Below are positions 8,290-16,854 of a stretch of 64,000 bases of DNA, piece after piece. The translations under genes and the position numbers were made by a program. Within the stretch, counting starts at the first letter, position 1. Each line of letters starts with the position of its first letter. Under the pieces are notes generated by a model that did not search any database, was not told the DNA's origin, and was given only the letters and a program-made list of their open reading frames with translations. This DNA comes from Pseudomonadota bacterium. GTDB lineage: Archaea; Thermoplasmatota; SW-10-69-26; JACQPN01; JAJPHT01. The stretch spans positions 43,336 through 107,335 of the forward strand of contig JAJPHT010000027.1 of the NCBI GenBank assembly GCA_021325135.1. The letters run 5' to 3'.

Positions 8290-9261
8290 ATGAGCCGGCT
8301 CCGGGCAGCCGCGGCCTTGGACGTCGAGGGCGCGCTGAAGCAGGTCGAGGCCGCCATCGCGCAGGCGGTCGACTGCCAGGAGCCCCTTCTGCGCCAGATG
8401 GTGGCGGAGCTCGTCCGTGCTGGCGGCAAGCGCATGCGCCCCCGCATCGCGCTGCTGGCGTTCGACGCGTGCGGCGGTGGCGAGGCCGACCTGGACAAGG
8501 TGGTGGACGCCGCGGCGGCCTTCGAGCTGATCCACACCGCGAGCCTCGTCCACGACGACATCATCGACCAGAGCCCGCTGCGCCGCGGCCGCCCCACGGT
8601 CCACGTGAGCTACGGCACGCCCCACGCCATCGTGGCGGGCGACTTCCTCTTCACCCAGGGCTTCGCCCTCTCCGGCCGCCTGCCCAAGGAGGTCATCCGC
8701 GTGACCGCCGAGGCGTGCGTGCGTCTCGCGGAGGGCGAGGTCATGGAGCAGCGCCTCCTGGCGGAGGAGGTGGACGAGGAGTCCTACCTCACCATCATCG
8801 CCAAGAAGACCGCGGAGCCCATCCGCGCGTGCGCCATGACCGGCGCGCTGCTGGCGGGCGCGCCCAAGGAGGTCGTCGAGGCGCTGGGCCACTACGGCCT
8901 GGAGATCGGCATCGCCTTCCAGATCGCGGACGACGTGCTGGACATCGCGGGCAACCCGGCCGAGACCGGCAAGGCCGTGGGCCAGGACGCCAAGACCGGC
9001 GTGCTCACGCTCCCCGTGGGGCTGAACGAGGCCGGGACGGACCCCGGCTGGGACGCGAAGACGTTCCGCTCCATGGCGCGGCAGACCGACCCCGAGGAGC
9101 TTCGTCGCCTCCTCCAGGAGACCGGCGCCATCGACAAGGCGCGCGGCGTCGCCCAGAAGTACAGCGACCGGGCCAAGGCGCGCCTCGCCGTGCTGCCCCC
9201 CGGCCCCTCCAAGGACGCCCTCGTCGCGCTGGCCGATTCGGTCGTGAAGCGGCGCTCCTGA
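8290..9261 (+). CDS. Polyprenyl (geranylgeranyl) diphosphate synthase
   Basis: 323 residues, trans-isoprenyl diphosphate synthase family. It condenses isopentenyl diphosphate with allylic diphosphates to make the C20 (or C15-C25) precursor of archaeal ether lipids. The first Asp-rich motif is DDIID (residues 89-93) followed by RRGRPTVH; the second is DDVLD (214-218); GGKRMRP near residue 45 binds diphosphate. Chain length cannot be fixed by eye. The start is supported by the TATA-like box upstream, and no partner genes share its strand immediately. Confidence 0.88.
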   Translation: MSRLRAAAALDVEGALKQVEAAIAQAVDCQEPLLRQMVAELVRAGGKRMRPRIALLAFDACGGGEADLDKVVDAAAAFELIHTASLVHDDIIDQSPLRRGRPTVHVSYGTPHAIVAGDFLFTQGFALSGRLPKEVIRVTAEACVRLAEGEVMEQRLLAEEVDEESYLTIIAKKTAEPIRACAMTGALLAGAPKEVVEALGHYGLEIGIAFQIADDVLDIAGNPAETGKAVGQDAKTGVLTLPVGLNEAGTDPGWDAKTFRSMARQTDPEELRRLLQETGAIDKARGVAQKYSDRAKARLAVLPPGPSKDALVALADSVVKRRS

Positions 9262-9429
9262 GGCGCGGCCGTCGCATCCAGCGGGGCAAAGAAGATCGCT
9301 CCCCCAGCCTCCACCCCCCTCGTGACGGCCCTTCCACGCCCCCACGCCATGCCCCCTGGACCCTCATTCAGCCCCAAGTTTCCAAAAAGTGGGGCAAACA
9401 TTAAGGATGCGGGGCAACGATCCCTCCTC

Positions 9430-9630
9430 ATGCCAGCCGAAGCCGTCGAGCACCTGGACGCCCGAGGCCGCGTCACCGTGAAGGCCGCGTTCCGCGACCG
9501 CCTCAAGGACGGCTACGTCCAGATCCTCACCCCGGACGGCGTGCTCTTCCGCCGCGTCTCCACGACGCCGCTAAGGACGAAGGCGCCCGCCCTGGACGAC
9601 GTGGACGGCGAGGCGATGGCGGACCTCTGA
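9430..9630 (+). CDS. AbrB/SpoVT-type antitoxin (VapB-like)
   Basis: 66 residues. The swapped-hairpin AbrB pattern is visible as LDARGRVTVKAAFRDRLKDGYVQIL; such proteins bind DNA as dimers and neutralise a partner toxin through their C-terminus. The start at 9430 has an ATTAAGG box about 30 nt upstream and no SD site. Its stop overlaps the ATG of the PIN gene (TGATG), indicating translational coupling with the toxin. Confidence 0.75.
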   Translation: MPAEAVEHLDARGRVTVKAAFRDRLKDGYVQILTPDGVLFRRVSTTPLRTKAPALDDVDGEAMADL

Positions 9631-10049
9631 TGCCCGACGCGGCCCCCCACGGGGGCGGGCTGCCGGTCCCTTCTGTGGACGGGCCCGACCTCGCCGACCT
9701 CAACCTCGTCCTTGCGCACCTCAAGCAGGCCGACGCCCTGAAGGCGCGCGCCGAGAAGCACCTCCGCGCCGCGGGCGCGCCCCTCGTGACCTTCGCCGTG
9801 GGCATCGAGCTTCTCCTCTGGTGCCGCAAGCACTCCCTGAGCCCCCTGGACTTCGTGGAGCGGTGCGTCACCACCTTCGAGGTGGAGGGGAGCGACGTGC
9901 TGCTGGCCGCGGCCTACGCCATGGAGCGCGACGGCATCGCGAGCCCTTTCGACGCCGTGCATCTCGCCGAGGCGATGCACCGCAGGGCGCGGCTCGTCAC
10001 GGCGGACGACCGGCTGCTGCGCTCGAAGTACCCGACCCTGGCCTACTGA
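9630..10049 (+). CDS. PIN-domain ribonuclease (VapC-like toxin)
   Basis: 139 residues. Acidic PIN residues can be placed in VDGPDLADLN (N-terminal Asp), GIELLLW (Glu), SPFDAVHLAEAM (central Asp) and LVTADDRLL (C-terminal Asp pair). This is a Mg-dependent endoribonuclease fold. It is coupled to the AbrB gene by a TGATG overlap, forming a VapBC-type toxin-antitoxin module. Its last 7 bases overlap the convergent ArsA gene. Confidence 0.78.
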   Translation: MPDAAPHGGGLPVPSVDGPDLADLNLVLAHLKQADALKARAEKHLRAAGAPLVTFAVGIELLLWCRKHSLSPLDFVERCVTTFEVEGSDVLLAAAYAMERDGIASPFDAVHLAEAMHRRARLVTADDRLLRSKYPTLAY

Positions 10050-11143
10050 GGGAAGAGCGCGGCGCGCACGCGCTCCAGCCCGGCGAGGTCGTGGACGCTC
10101 CCCTGCATCGCGGGCACGACGCGCACGGGGACGGGCATCTCCTCGCGCAGCTTGTCGGCGTAGCGCGCCTGGTCGCGGGCGAGGCCGTCGTAGAAGCGCG
10201 CGGCCTTGATGGCGTCGTCCAGGAAGCGCTCCGCCGCGTCGGGGTCCACGCGCGCGGCGGCCCCGATGCGCTTCACCGACCCGGCGCGGAAGGCGGGGTT
10301 GTCCAGCATCTCGGTGACCTCCATGCCGGGCAGGCGCGGGTGATAGCGATTCACGATGGCGGAGTCCACGCGAAGGCCGAGCGTCTGCGTGATGTCCCGG
10401 TAGAGGCGCGTGGCGCGGGGGACCGACTCCTCCTCGGCGGTGGCGACGACGTGCAGCGACGTGCGGGCGGGGTCGTTGAGCACCTCGTCCATGGCGCGCA
10501 CGCGCGTCTCCATGTCGCGGAACATCTGGTCGAAGGTGACCATGAACTCGGCCATCTCCTCGACGTACTCGTTGCTGGTCCAGCGCGTGAGGAGCTGCAT
10601 CATGGCGCCGCCCCCGAGGCGCAGGAAGCGCGTCGGCTTGAAGAGGTACTTCACGACGCCGCTCTCGAAGACGCGGATGAGCCGGCGGTTCACGCGAAGG
10701 AACTCCACCGCGTGCGCGCTGGGCGGCGTGTCCACGACGACGAGGTCGTACTGCCCGTCGGCGATGAGGTCGTGCAGGGCGCCCATGGCGACGAACTCCT
10801 CGCTGCCGGCGAACGCGTCGGAAAGCTGCTCGTAGAAGCGGCTGTTGAGGATGCGGTGGAGAGTGCGGGCGTCGTGCGCGTAGCGCTTCACCAGCGCGTC
10901 CAGCGCGGCCTTGGTGTCCAGCATCAGGGCGTCCAGGTTGGGCCGCACGTTGACGATCTCGCTGCCCAGCTTCACGCCCAGGCTGTCCGCGAGGCGGCGC
11001 GCGGGGTCGACGGTGAGCACCAGCGTCTTGCGCGTGCGCGAGGCGTGGAGCGCGCTGGCGGCCGCGATGGTGGTCTTGCCCACGCCGCCCGTGCCCAGGA
11101 AGACGACGAGCTTCTTGGTGGCGAGGGCCTGCTCCAGGTTCAT
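10043..11143 (-). CDS. ArsA/Get3-family ATPase
   Basis: 366 residues. Deviant Walker A is GTGGVGKTT (residues 17-25), with switch I VDPARRLADSL and switch II VVVDTPPSAHAVEFLR. This family includes the arsenite-pump ATPase ArsA and the tail-anchored protein targeting factor Get3/TRC40; archaeal homologues are usually viewed as Get3-like. No arsenite permease is nearby, favouring a targeting or other chaperone role. It follows a second, more divergent homologue on the same strand, and the two may form a heterodimer. Confidence 0.82.
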   Translation of the reverse strand: MNLEQALATKKLVVFLGTGGVGKTTIAAASALHASRTRKTLVLTVDPARRLADSLGVKLGSEIVNVRPNLDALMLDTKAALDALVKRYAHDARTLHRILNSRFYEQLSDAFAGSEEFVAMGALHDLIADGQYDLVVVDTPPSAHAVEFLRVNRRLIRVFESGVVKYLFKPTRFLRLGGGAMMQLLTRWTSNEYVEEMAEFMVTFDQMFRDMETRVRAMDEVLNDPARTSLHVVATAEEESVPRATRLYRDITQTLGLRVDSAIVNRYHPRLPGMEVTEMLDNPAFRAGSVKRIGAAARVDPDAAERFLDDAIKAARFYDGLARDQARYADKLREEMPVPVRVVPAMQGSVHDLAGLERVRAALFPQ

Positions 11144-11186
11144 CCGGGGGGCCTCCTCGTCTCTGCGTCACCACTGGACACGACGG

Positions 11187-12116
11187 TCAAGCGAACGCCT
11201 CCGGGGGCTGCTGCATCGCCTCCGCGACCCGAAGCAGGCGCCGCGAGGACTCGGCGATGTAGGGCACGACCGAGAGCTTGACGCCCTCCAGCCCGCGAAG
11301 CTCTCCGAGGTAGCCTTGCGCCTCGGCGCGCTGCGCGGCCACGAGGTTGAGCGCCGCGAGCCACGGGCCCACCTGGATGGGGGCGCGCCCCTCGGCGGAG
11401 CGCTCGAAGGCCTCGCGCGCCTTGGCATCGCGGGTGAGCTTGTCCAGGACCGCGCGGCTCTGGCCGTCCACGAAGACGCGGGGCAGCCACTTGTTCACCG
11501 CGACGTTGTCCAGCGGGAAGCCCTGCCGGCGCAGGCTCGCGGCCAATTCCATCGTCTCGCGCACGGGCATCTCCTCAGGGAGCGTCACGATGACGACGTC
11601 CGTCACGGTGGGGTCGTGCAGCATGTCGCGAAGCTCCTCGGCGCGGGCGCGCAGCGGGCCCGCCAGGATGCGCGCGGACTTCTCGGGGGCCTCCAGGAAG
11701 TGGATGCCGTGGCCGGTGGCGGGGGGATCGAGCACGATGCGGTCGTACCCTTCGCCGCGCTTCTTGGCGAGGGTGTGGAGGATCGCCAGTTCGCGCACGC
11801 CGGGCACGATGTCGATCATCCCCTCGTAGCCCGGGTGCTTGACGACGTAGTCCGCCAGGGCGCCCAGGCGCGTGACGCGGCGCACGAGGTCGTCCACGAG
11901 CGCCCGCGCGTCGAGGTTGAGAAGCTCCAGCCGGCCGCGCGTGTCGATGCCCGCGGCCTCGTGCGTGATGCGCGACGCGGGGTTGTCCTCGTCGATGACG
12001 CTCACGAGGAGCACGCGCTCGCCGGCCGCGGCGCGGTCCACGGCGAACGCGCTGGCGAGCGTCGTCCTCCCGACGCCGCCCTTGCCCAGGAAGATCGACA
12101 GGCGCGCGCCGGGCAT
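11187..12116 (-). CDS. Divergent ArsA/Get3-family ATPase
   Basis: 309 residues with P-loop GKGGVGRTT (residues 11-19), where Arg replaces the usual Lys just before the TT pair. Switch I is VIDEDNPASRI and switch II IVLDPPATGHGIHFL. It is shorter than its neighbour and lies 43 bp upstream of it on the same strand. The tandem arrangement suggests the two half-ATPases work together, as the two halves of ArsA do, but this is inference. Confidence 0.75.
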   Translation of the reverse strand: MPGARLSIFLGKGGVGRTTLASAFAVDRAAAGERVLLVSVIDEDNPASRITHEAAGIDTRGRLELLNLDARALVDDLVRRVTRLGALADYVVKHPGYEGMIDIVPGVRELAILHTLAKKRGEGYDRIVLDPPATGHGIHFLEAPEKSARILAGPLRARAEELRDMLHDPTVTDVVIVTLPEEMPVRETMELAASLRRQGFPLDNVAVNKWLPRVFVDGQSRAVLDKLTRDAKAREAFERSAEGRAPIQVGPWLAALNLVAAQRAEAQGYLGELRGLEGVKLSVVPYIAESSRRLLRVAEAMQQPPEAFA

Positions 12117-12157
12117 CGGAGGCGCCTACTGGCGTCCGGGGCAAGAAGGTGTTGGTG

Positions 12158-12982
12158 TCAGAGGTCCTGCTCCTGCCACCATCCCAGCTCCAGCGCAGTA
12201 AAGACCTGCTTGATCTCGGCGGGGATCGCCTCCACCTGCTTCGCGTCGGCGAAGTAGCCCTGGCAGCCGGGCGTCGCGCGGATCGCCTCCAGCACCGTCG
12301 CGGGGTCGACGCCGCGCTCCAGCGCGTAGGAGGGGAGGACGTGCCCCACGTTCGCGCGCGCCTTGCGCACGAGGTCGGTGGCGCGGGGCGCGTAGTGCGA
12401 GCCGCCCAGCGCGAGGAGCGTGGGCGCGGCGTCGCCCGCGCTGGGCGTCCGCGCGGCGAGGAGGCTGCGCGCGACGCGGGTCCCGAGGTCGGGGTCGGCC
12501 CACGCGCGCTCGTCGGTGCCGATCTCGACGAACATCGCAGGCGTGTCGAGCCACGGGCCGTGGTGCGTCGCCTCCAGCGTGACCTCGTGCTTGAGCCCCG
12601 CGGCCTCGGCATGCAGGCGGCGCAGGATGCGCCCCATGACGACGGGCGCGGTGGGGACCACCGTGCGCGCCTTGCCCCCCAGCGCGGCGTCGCCCCAGTT
12701 GCCGAGGGGATGCACGGTGAGGGCGGGCTTGCCGCTCTCGGCGCGGTGCCGGCTGGCGAAGAGGACGACCTCCGCGGGGACGCCCGCCTTGCGAAGCTCT
12801 GCGTCGATGCCGTCGCACTCCAGGTGCAGGCGCTCCGTCTCGGCCATGGCGAAGCCGCCGTAGCGGCGCACGGGCAGGCCGTGGAACGCGCCCTCCTCCT
12901 TCCAGGGCGCCATGGCGAGGAGGGCGTCGCGGATGGTGACGCTCGCGCGGTCGGCGCGCGAGACGAGGATGAGGGTCGTCAT
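12158..12982 (-). CDS. dtdA: D-aminoacyl-tRNA deacylase (archaeal/plant type)
   Basis: 274 residues, DtdA (DTD2/GEK1) family: a metal-dependent enzyme that hydrolyses D-aminoacyl esters on tRNA, protecting translation. Recognisable features are VLFASRHRAESGKPALTVHP, GNWGDAALGG, the metal-site region LEATHHGPWLDTPAMFVEIG, and the C-terminal ALGGSHYAPRATDL. Length fits the family. The ATG has a TATA-like box at 13006-13015 and no SD site. It is followed closely by the ArsA pair. Confidence 0.85.
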   Translation of the reverse strand: MTTLILVSRADRASVTIRDALLAMAPWKEEGAFHGLPVRRYGGFAMAETERLHLECDGIDAELRKAGVPAEVVLFASRHRAESGKPALTVHPLGNWGDAALGGKARTVVPTAPVVMGRILRRLHAEAAGLKHEVTLEATHHGPWLDTPAMFVEIGTDERAWADPDLGTRVARSLLAARTPSAGDAAPTLLALGGSHYAPRATDLVRKARANVGHVLPSYALERGVDPATVLEAIRATPGCQGYFADAKQVEAIPAEIKQVFTALELGWWQEQDL

Positions 12983-13005
12983 GGCAAGGGCTCCGCTGGG
13001 GGGAA

Positions 13006-13015
13006 GTCAAATAAG
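13006..13015 (-). promoter_or_regulatory. TATA-like box of dtdA
   Basis: On the minus strand this reads CTTATTTGAC, 24-33 nt before the dtdA start codon, consistent with a leaderless transcript. The rest of the 290 bp gap to the next gene shows nothing else recognisable. Confidence 0.55.
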
Positions 13016-13276
13016 ATGGGCATGACCGGACGAGCCTGGGACGTTGGCTTTCCGACGGAGACCCATCCCCCCCACGCCAAAGCGGTTGGCCGACACCCCC
13101 CGTCAGAGGGCGAGGCTCCGGTGCGTGGATGCGTAAAGAACGGATCGCGTAGGGGGCAGTCCTGCTTAACGCTGCCGGCATCCTCCTGGCAAGCGTCGAT
13201 GGAGGGTTTTTCTCGTGGGAAACCGGCCTGGGCAGTCGCCGATCGGCGGAGCCTGGAACGGCGATCGCCGTTGCCG

Positions 13277-14077
13277 TCAGGCGAGCCGTTCCGGGCACAG
13301 GTCGCGCCGCGAGCAGCCGCGGCACTTGCCCGGGCGCTCGTGGTTGCGGTGGACGACGCCCGTCATGTCCGAGAGGCGCATGCGCAGCGTGGTCTCCAGC
13401 ACGCGGTCGCGGAACTCGTCGGTGAAGGGCACCTCGAAGGTGCGGCCCGAATACTGGAGCACGCCGTGGGGCGGGCGGATGCCATAGTTCTCCTCCACCA
13501 GCAGGCAGTAGACGCCAAGCTGCATGAGGTGCGAGTCGTGGGGCGTGTCGGGCGTGCGGCCCGTCTTCAGCTCCACGGGGATGTAGTGGTCGTGGCGGCG
13601 CACGATGTAGTCGGGGCGGCCGGAAAGCTCGTACTTCTCGCTGCGCAGCGTCTCGGCGGGCCGGTCGAGGTCGCTGTACGCCAATTCCCCCTCCACGAGG
13701 CCCGCCTCCGCGACGACCTCCTGGGCCTCCTTTTCCTTTAGGATCGCGCGCAGAAGAAAGCCCAGCGCGATGAAGAGCCACAGGAGGCTCATCATGACGA
13801 GGAGCGTGTGGTACGCCCAGTGCGCGTCGAGGAACACGACCTCCAGCGCGAGCGTCATGGCGCTGGCCGCGGTGAGGGCGAGGTAGAGCGCGATGCGCAG
13901 CGACTCGTGGTGGTCTGCCAGGATGCGCCGCCACTTGGCGATGCGCTGCCCCACGGCCGCGTGGTCCGCCTCGCCGCGCTGGAGCGCCTCGTCCACGCCG
14001 CTCATGCCGCGGCGCGCGAGGGCCCAGCTGAGGGGGCAGTAGACGTAACGCTCCACGTCGGCGGCGCTGTACCCCAT
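13277..14077 (-). CDS. Membrane-associated Cas4/Dna2-like PD-(D/E)XK nuclease
   Basis: 266 residues. The Cas4/RecB nuclease signature is complete: first cluster Cys in VYCPLSW (C14), GRPDYIV, the catalytic ELKTG, QLGVYCLLV, and the C-terminal Cys triplet KCRGCSRRDLC (C252, C255, C261) that would hold a 4Fe-4S cluster. Unusually, residues 60-115 form two hydrophobic helices (IALYLALTAASAMTLALEVV and LLVMMSLLWLFIALGFLL) between the first Cys and the nuclease core, implying membrane attachment. No cas1, cas2 or repeats are nearby, so a DNA repair or processing role is more likely than CRISPR. The start has GGAGG just upstream. Confidence 0.78.
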   Translation of the reverse strand: MGYSAADVERYVYCPLSWALARRGMSGVDEALQRGEADHAAVGQRIAKWRRILADHHESLRIALYLALTAASAMTLALEVVFLDAHWAYHTLLVMMSLLWLFIALGFLLRAILKEKEAQEVVAEAGLVEGELAYSDLDRPAETLRSEKYELSGRPDYIVRRHDHYIPVELKTGRTPDTPHDSHLMQLGVYCLLVEENYGIRPPHGVLQYSGRTFEVPFTDEFRDRVLETTLRMRLSDMTGVVHRNHERPGKCRGCSRRDLCPERLA

Positions 14078-14226
14078 GACCTCCTTGCCTGGGGTGCCCC
14101 TCGGCTTGAACCCGATGGGGACTTCCCTCTTGGGGCCCGCCCCCGACACGTTCCCCTCGCTGAGGGCGTCCGCCAGGGGGCCCCGTCGCCTCTGGCCAGC
14201 ACGGCGCGGAGGTCGGGCCCCAGGGT

Positions 14227-14658
14227 TCAGGGCGCGTGGGTGGGGGCAAAAGACGGCTGGGGCTCCTCGGAAGGGGGCGGCTCCGCGGGGATCTCCACCA
14301 CCCGCGGCGCGCCGAAGCCGCCGGGGCCCCGCAGCAGGAGGACCCGCCCCGCGGCGTCCTCGAAGAGGAGGCCTTCGCCCTCGGGGCCCGCATGCTCCCG
14401 CACCGTGGCGCCCGGCCGCTCGTCGCGCAGCCGCCGCTCCTCGGCGCGGAAGCGGGCCCGCGAGCGGCCGTCCATGACGGCGAGGGGCACGGCGAGCACG
14501 ATGAACAGGATGGCGAGCCCCGCCAGCCAGACGGCGTCCTTGTGGCCGTTGTCCGGGCGGTCCACCTCGCGGAACGCGCCGCGGTCGTAGGCGTAGAAGA
14601 TGCCGCCGCCCACGACGGCCATGGCGATGAGAAGCGCGGCCACGCCTTCCTTGTCCAT
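14227..14658 (-). CDS. Two-helix membrane protein with soluble C-terminal domain
   Basis: 143 residues. Two membrane helices (ALLIAMAVVGGGIFYAY, residues 7-25; WLAGLAILFIVLAVPLAV, residues 45-62) are followed by a charged linker with four closely spaced Arg residues, a small beta-rich segment (GLLFEDAAGRVLLLRG) and a Pro-rich tail. Family not recognised. It lies 6 bp downstream of the deoxyhypusine synthase stop on the same strand, so the two are probably co-transcribed, although no functional link is obvious. Confidence 0.65.
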   Translation of the reverse strand: MDKEGVAALLIAMAVVGGGIFYAYDRGAFREVDRPDNGHKDAVWLAGLAILFIVLAVPLAVMDGRSRARFRAEERRLRDERPGATVREHAGPEGEGLLFEDAAGRVLLLRGPGGFGAPRVVEIPAEPPPSEEPQPSFAPTHAP

Positions 14659-14664
14659 GGCGCC

Positions 14665-15744
14665 TCACGCGTGGCGCAGGGGCTTCAGCTCGTCGCCTTC
14701 GTAGTCGAGGACGAGGCGCTTGCGGCCCTGCCAGAGGTGCTTCTTCTGGATCAGCGACGTCGCGAGCAGCGGCAGCGCGACGGTGATGTCCACGTGCGCC
14801 TGCACGAAGTCGGCGTCCTTGGCGATCTTGCCCCAGGACTGCGCCTCCTTGAACGTGCAGCCCGAGAGCGCGCCCCAGTCGGGCATGTCCATGGTGAGCT
14901 GGATCGCGTACTGGTGGCCCCCGGCGTCGTGCCCCAGGACCTCGGAGATGACCTCGGTCTGCTGGATGTAGTTCTTCGGCACGCCGCCGCCCAGGTAGAT
15001 GATGCCCGTCTTGTCGGACTTGTACTTGACCTGCGCCAGCTCGTAGGCGTCGCGGATCATGTCCAGCTTCGGATACGGTCTTCCCGAGGCCTTGGCCTTG
15101 GTGTAGTTGTAGATCATGCCGATCCCGATGCTGCTGTCGTGGATCGTGGGCACGAAGATGGGGACCTTCTGGCGCGCGGCCTCGGCGACCCACGAGTCCT
15201 GGTCGCCCTTGAAGTGCTCGCCGAAGAACTGCATGATCTCGCGCGTGGAGTACGTGCGCGAGGGGTCGAGCTTCGCCACGAGCCCGCCCAGGTAGTCGTC
15301 GGTCTCGCGGAACTTCTCCTCGTCCACGATGGTGTCGTAGAGGCGGTCCAGGAAGTGCTCGCGGAGCTCCAGGTCGTCCACCTCGGGCGCGGCGCGCCAG
15401 AAGTTGTAGCCCCGCGCGGCGTACATGTCCTGGTAGGGCTGGCTGCCCACGGTGACGATGACGTCCACGAGCTTGTGGCGGATGAGGTCGCGCAGCACCT
15501 TGCGCTGGCCGCCGGCCATGAGGCTGCCCGCGACGCCCAGGATGATGGTGGGCCGCGCGGGGTCCTGGAGCATGTTCTCCCACACCTGGAGCGCCGTGCC
15601 CAGGTTGCGGCCCTGGAAGCTGATGTTCTTGTACGCGTCCATCAGCTCGGCGACGGTCTGGATCTTGGAGGGCTCGAACTGCTGGATGGGCGTGTTGAGC
15701 CAGTCCTGCTTCTTGGTCCTGGGCGCCAGGGGAACCACCGACAA
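14665..15744 (-). CDS. dys: Deoxyhypusine synthase
   Basis: 359 residues. It uses NAD and spermidine to convert a lysine of aIF5A to deoxyhypusine. Typical segments: SFQGRNLGTALQVWENML near the N-terminus, LTGS-like TVGSQPYQD region, PTIHDSSIGIGM, IYLGGGVPKNYI, and the terminal HVDITVALPLLA. The active-site lysine region is less easily aligned: the usual WxNTPIF-type lysine loop is not evident near WGALSGCTFKEAQSWGKI, where K-E-A-x-S-W-G-K is conserved. The start is a TTG. Housekeeping function in archaea and eukaryotes, a strong archaeal marker. Confidence 0.85.
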   Translation of the reverse strand: MSVVPLAPRTKKQDWLNTPIQQFEPSKIQTVAELMDAYKNISFQGRNLGTALQVWENMLQDPARPTIILGVAGSLMAGGQRKVLRDLIRHKLVDVIVTVGSQPYQDMYAARGYNFWRAAPEVDDLELREHFLDRLYDTIVDEEKFRETDDYLGGLVAKLDPSRTYSTREIMQFFGEHFKGDQDSWVAEAARQKVPIFVPTIHDSSIGIGMIYNYTKAKASGRPYPKLDMIRDAYELAQVKYKSDKTGIIYLGGGVPKNYIQQTEVISEVLGHDAGGHQYAIQLTMDMPDWGALSGCTFKEAQSWGKIAKDADFVQAHVDITVALPLLATSLIQKKHLWQGRKRLVLDYEGDELKPLRHA

Positions 15745-15872
15745 GCCGCGCGAGGGGGCGGAGCTTCAAGAAGGTTTGCCCGGCGTGGCGCCCTGCTCCG
15801 CCTCCCTTCCGTCCCCCCGTTTCCGACGACCCTGCGACAATCGCTATCGGCCCGCGCCCCGAGGATCCGCGC

Positions 15873-16214
15873 ATGGCCGACAAGCAGGAGAAGGGCTGGA
15901 TCAGCAACGAGGACGAGCGCGACCGCGCGGCGGTGCTGCGGGAGAAGGAGCGGCGCGGCGAGCCGCTGACGCCCACGGAGAAGGGCTGGCTGGGCGCCTA
16001 CGAGTCGCGGCGCTCGACGCGGCACGACCCCGACAGCGAGCACCGGACCCGCTCGTGGATGGCGGGCGAGGAGACACGCAGGCCCGAACTCTCCGAGGAC
16101 ACGGAGGCCGAGGTCGAGCGCATCAAGGCCAAGGAGGCGCGCGGCGAGACGCTGACGCGCCACGAGGCGGGCGTGCTGGGCGGCGCCGCGCGGGCGAAGG
16201 GCGGGAAGCCCTGA
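15873..16214 (+). CDS. Small highly charged protein with a duplicated motif
   Basis: 113 residues, almost entirely hydrophilic (Glu, Arg, Lys). A roughly 22-residue unit appears twice: REKERRGEPLTPTEKGWLGA and, in more divergent form, KAKEARGETLTRHEAGVLGG. No known family recognised; it could be a helical stress or nucleic acid-associated protein. The start is an ATG with an AATCGCTATCGG box about 35 nt upstream. Its stop is close to the convergent CBS gene. Confidence 0.6.
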   Translation: MADKQEKGWISNEDERDRAAVLREKERRGEPLTPTEKGWLGAYESRRSTRHDPDSEHRTRSWMAGEETRRPELSEDTEAEVERIKAKEARGETLTRHEAGVLGGAARAKGGKP

Positions 16215-16219
16215 GGCGC

Positions 16220-16777
16220 CTACCCTCGCCCCGGCGGCTGCTCGCTGCGCGTCGGCCTCGTCACGGGCCGCGTCTCGGGCTCGGGGGGCAGCCGGCCCTC
16301 CTTGGTGGGGCGCCGGATCTCCTTCACGAGGCGCTTGGCGCCGGTGGGCACGTGCGCGGCCTTGATGGCGTTGTGCGTCTCCTCCAGGAGGACGCCGTCC
16401 ACGAGGTCCTTGGCGACGACCGCGATGTCGCTGATGCTCACGATGCCCAGCAGCTCGCGGCTCGCGTTGACCACCGGCACGCGCCGCACGACGCCCGCGC
16501 TGCGCATGGTGTCGAGCGCGCTGAACACCGTGTCCTCCAGCGTGAGGCACGCGGGGTCCGGGTGCATGACCTCCTCGACGGGCGCGTCGGGACCCAGCCC
16601 GTCGGCGAGCGCCAGGATGGCCAGCATCCGGTCGGTGACGAGGCCGGCGACCTTGCCCGCGCGGAGGACGACGACGCAGCCGACCCCCTTGTCCCGCATG
16701 AGCCGGGCGACGCCGCGGACGGGCTCGTTCACGTCGCAGGCGACCGGGTTCTTCGTCATGACGTGCTCGACGTGCAT
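16220..16777 (-). CDS. CBS-domain pair protein
   Basis: 185 residues. Two CBS domains: residues 3-58 (VEHVMTKNPVACDVNEPV ... GVGCVVVLRAGKVAGLVTDRM) and 70-130 (VEEVMHPDPACLTLEDTV ... RRVPVVNASRELLGIVSISDI). Such pairs bind adenosine nucleotides and act as energy sensors; no catalytic domain is attached. A Lys/Arg/Pro-rich C-terminal tail of about 50 residues follows. It is 77 bp downstream of valS on the same strand. Confidence 0.85.
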   Translation of the reverse strand: MHVEHVMTKNPVACDVNEPVRGVARLMRDKGVGCVVVLRAGKVAGLVTDRMLAILALADGLGPDAPVEEVMHPDPACLTLEDTVFSALDTMRSAGVVRRVPVVNASRELLGIVSISDIAVVAKDLVDGVLLEETHNAIKAAHVPTGAKRLVKEIRRPTKEGRLPPEPETRPVTRPTRSEQPPGRG

Positions 16778-16854
16778 GGCGCGCGCTGGGCGCTCATGCT
16801 GCAAATGCGGCGCGCGCTGGCCCTCTGGCTGGGGGCTCCATCGCCTTGGAGCGA

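Noticed and set aside
10043..12116. Arsenite resistance operon
   Set aside because: Two ArsA-type ATPases are present but no arsB, arsR or arsC; a Get3-like or other role is more likely.
13277..14077. CRISPR-Cas locus, because of the Cas4-like gene
   Set aside because: No repeat-spacer array and no other cas gene anywhere in the window; the membrane insertion also argues for another role.
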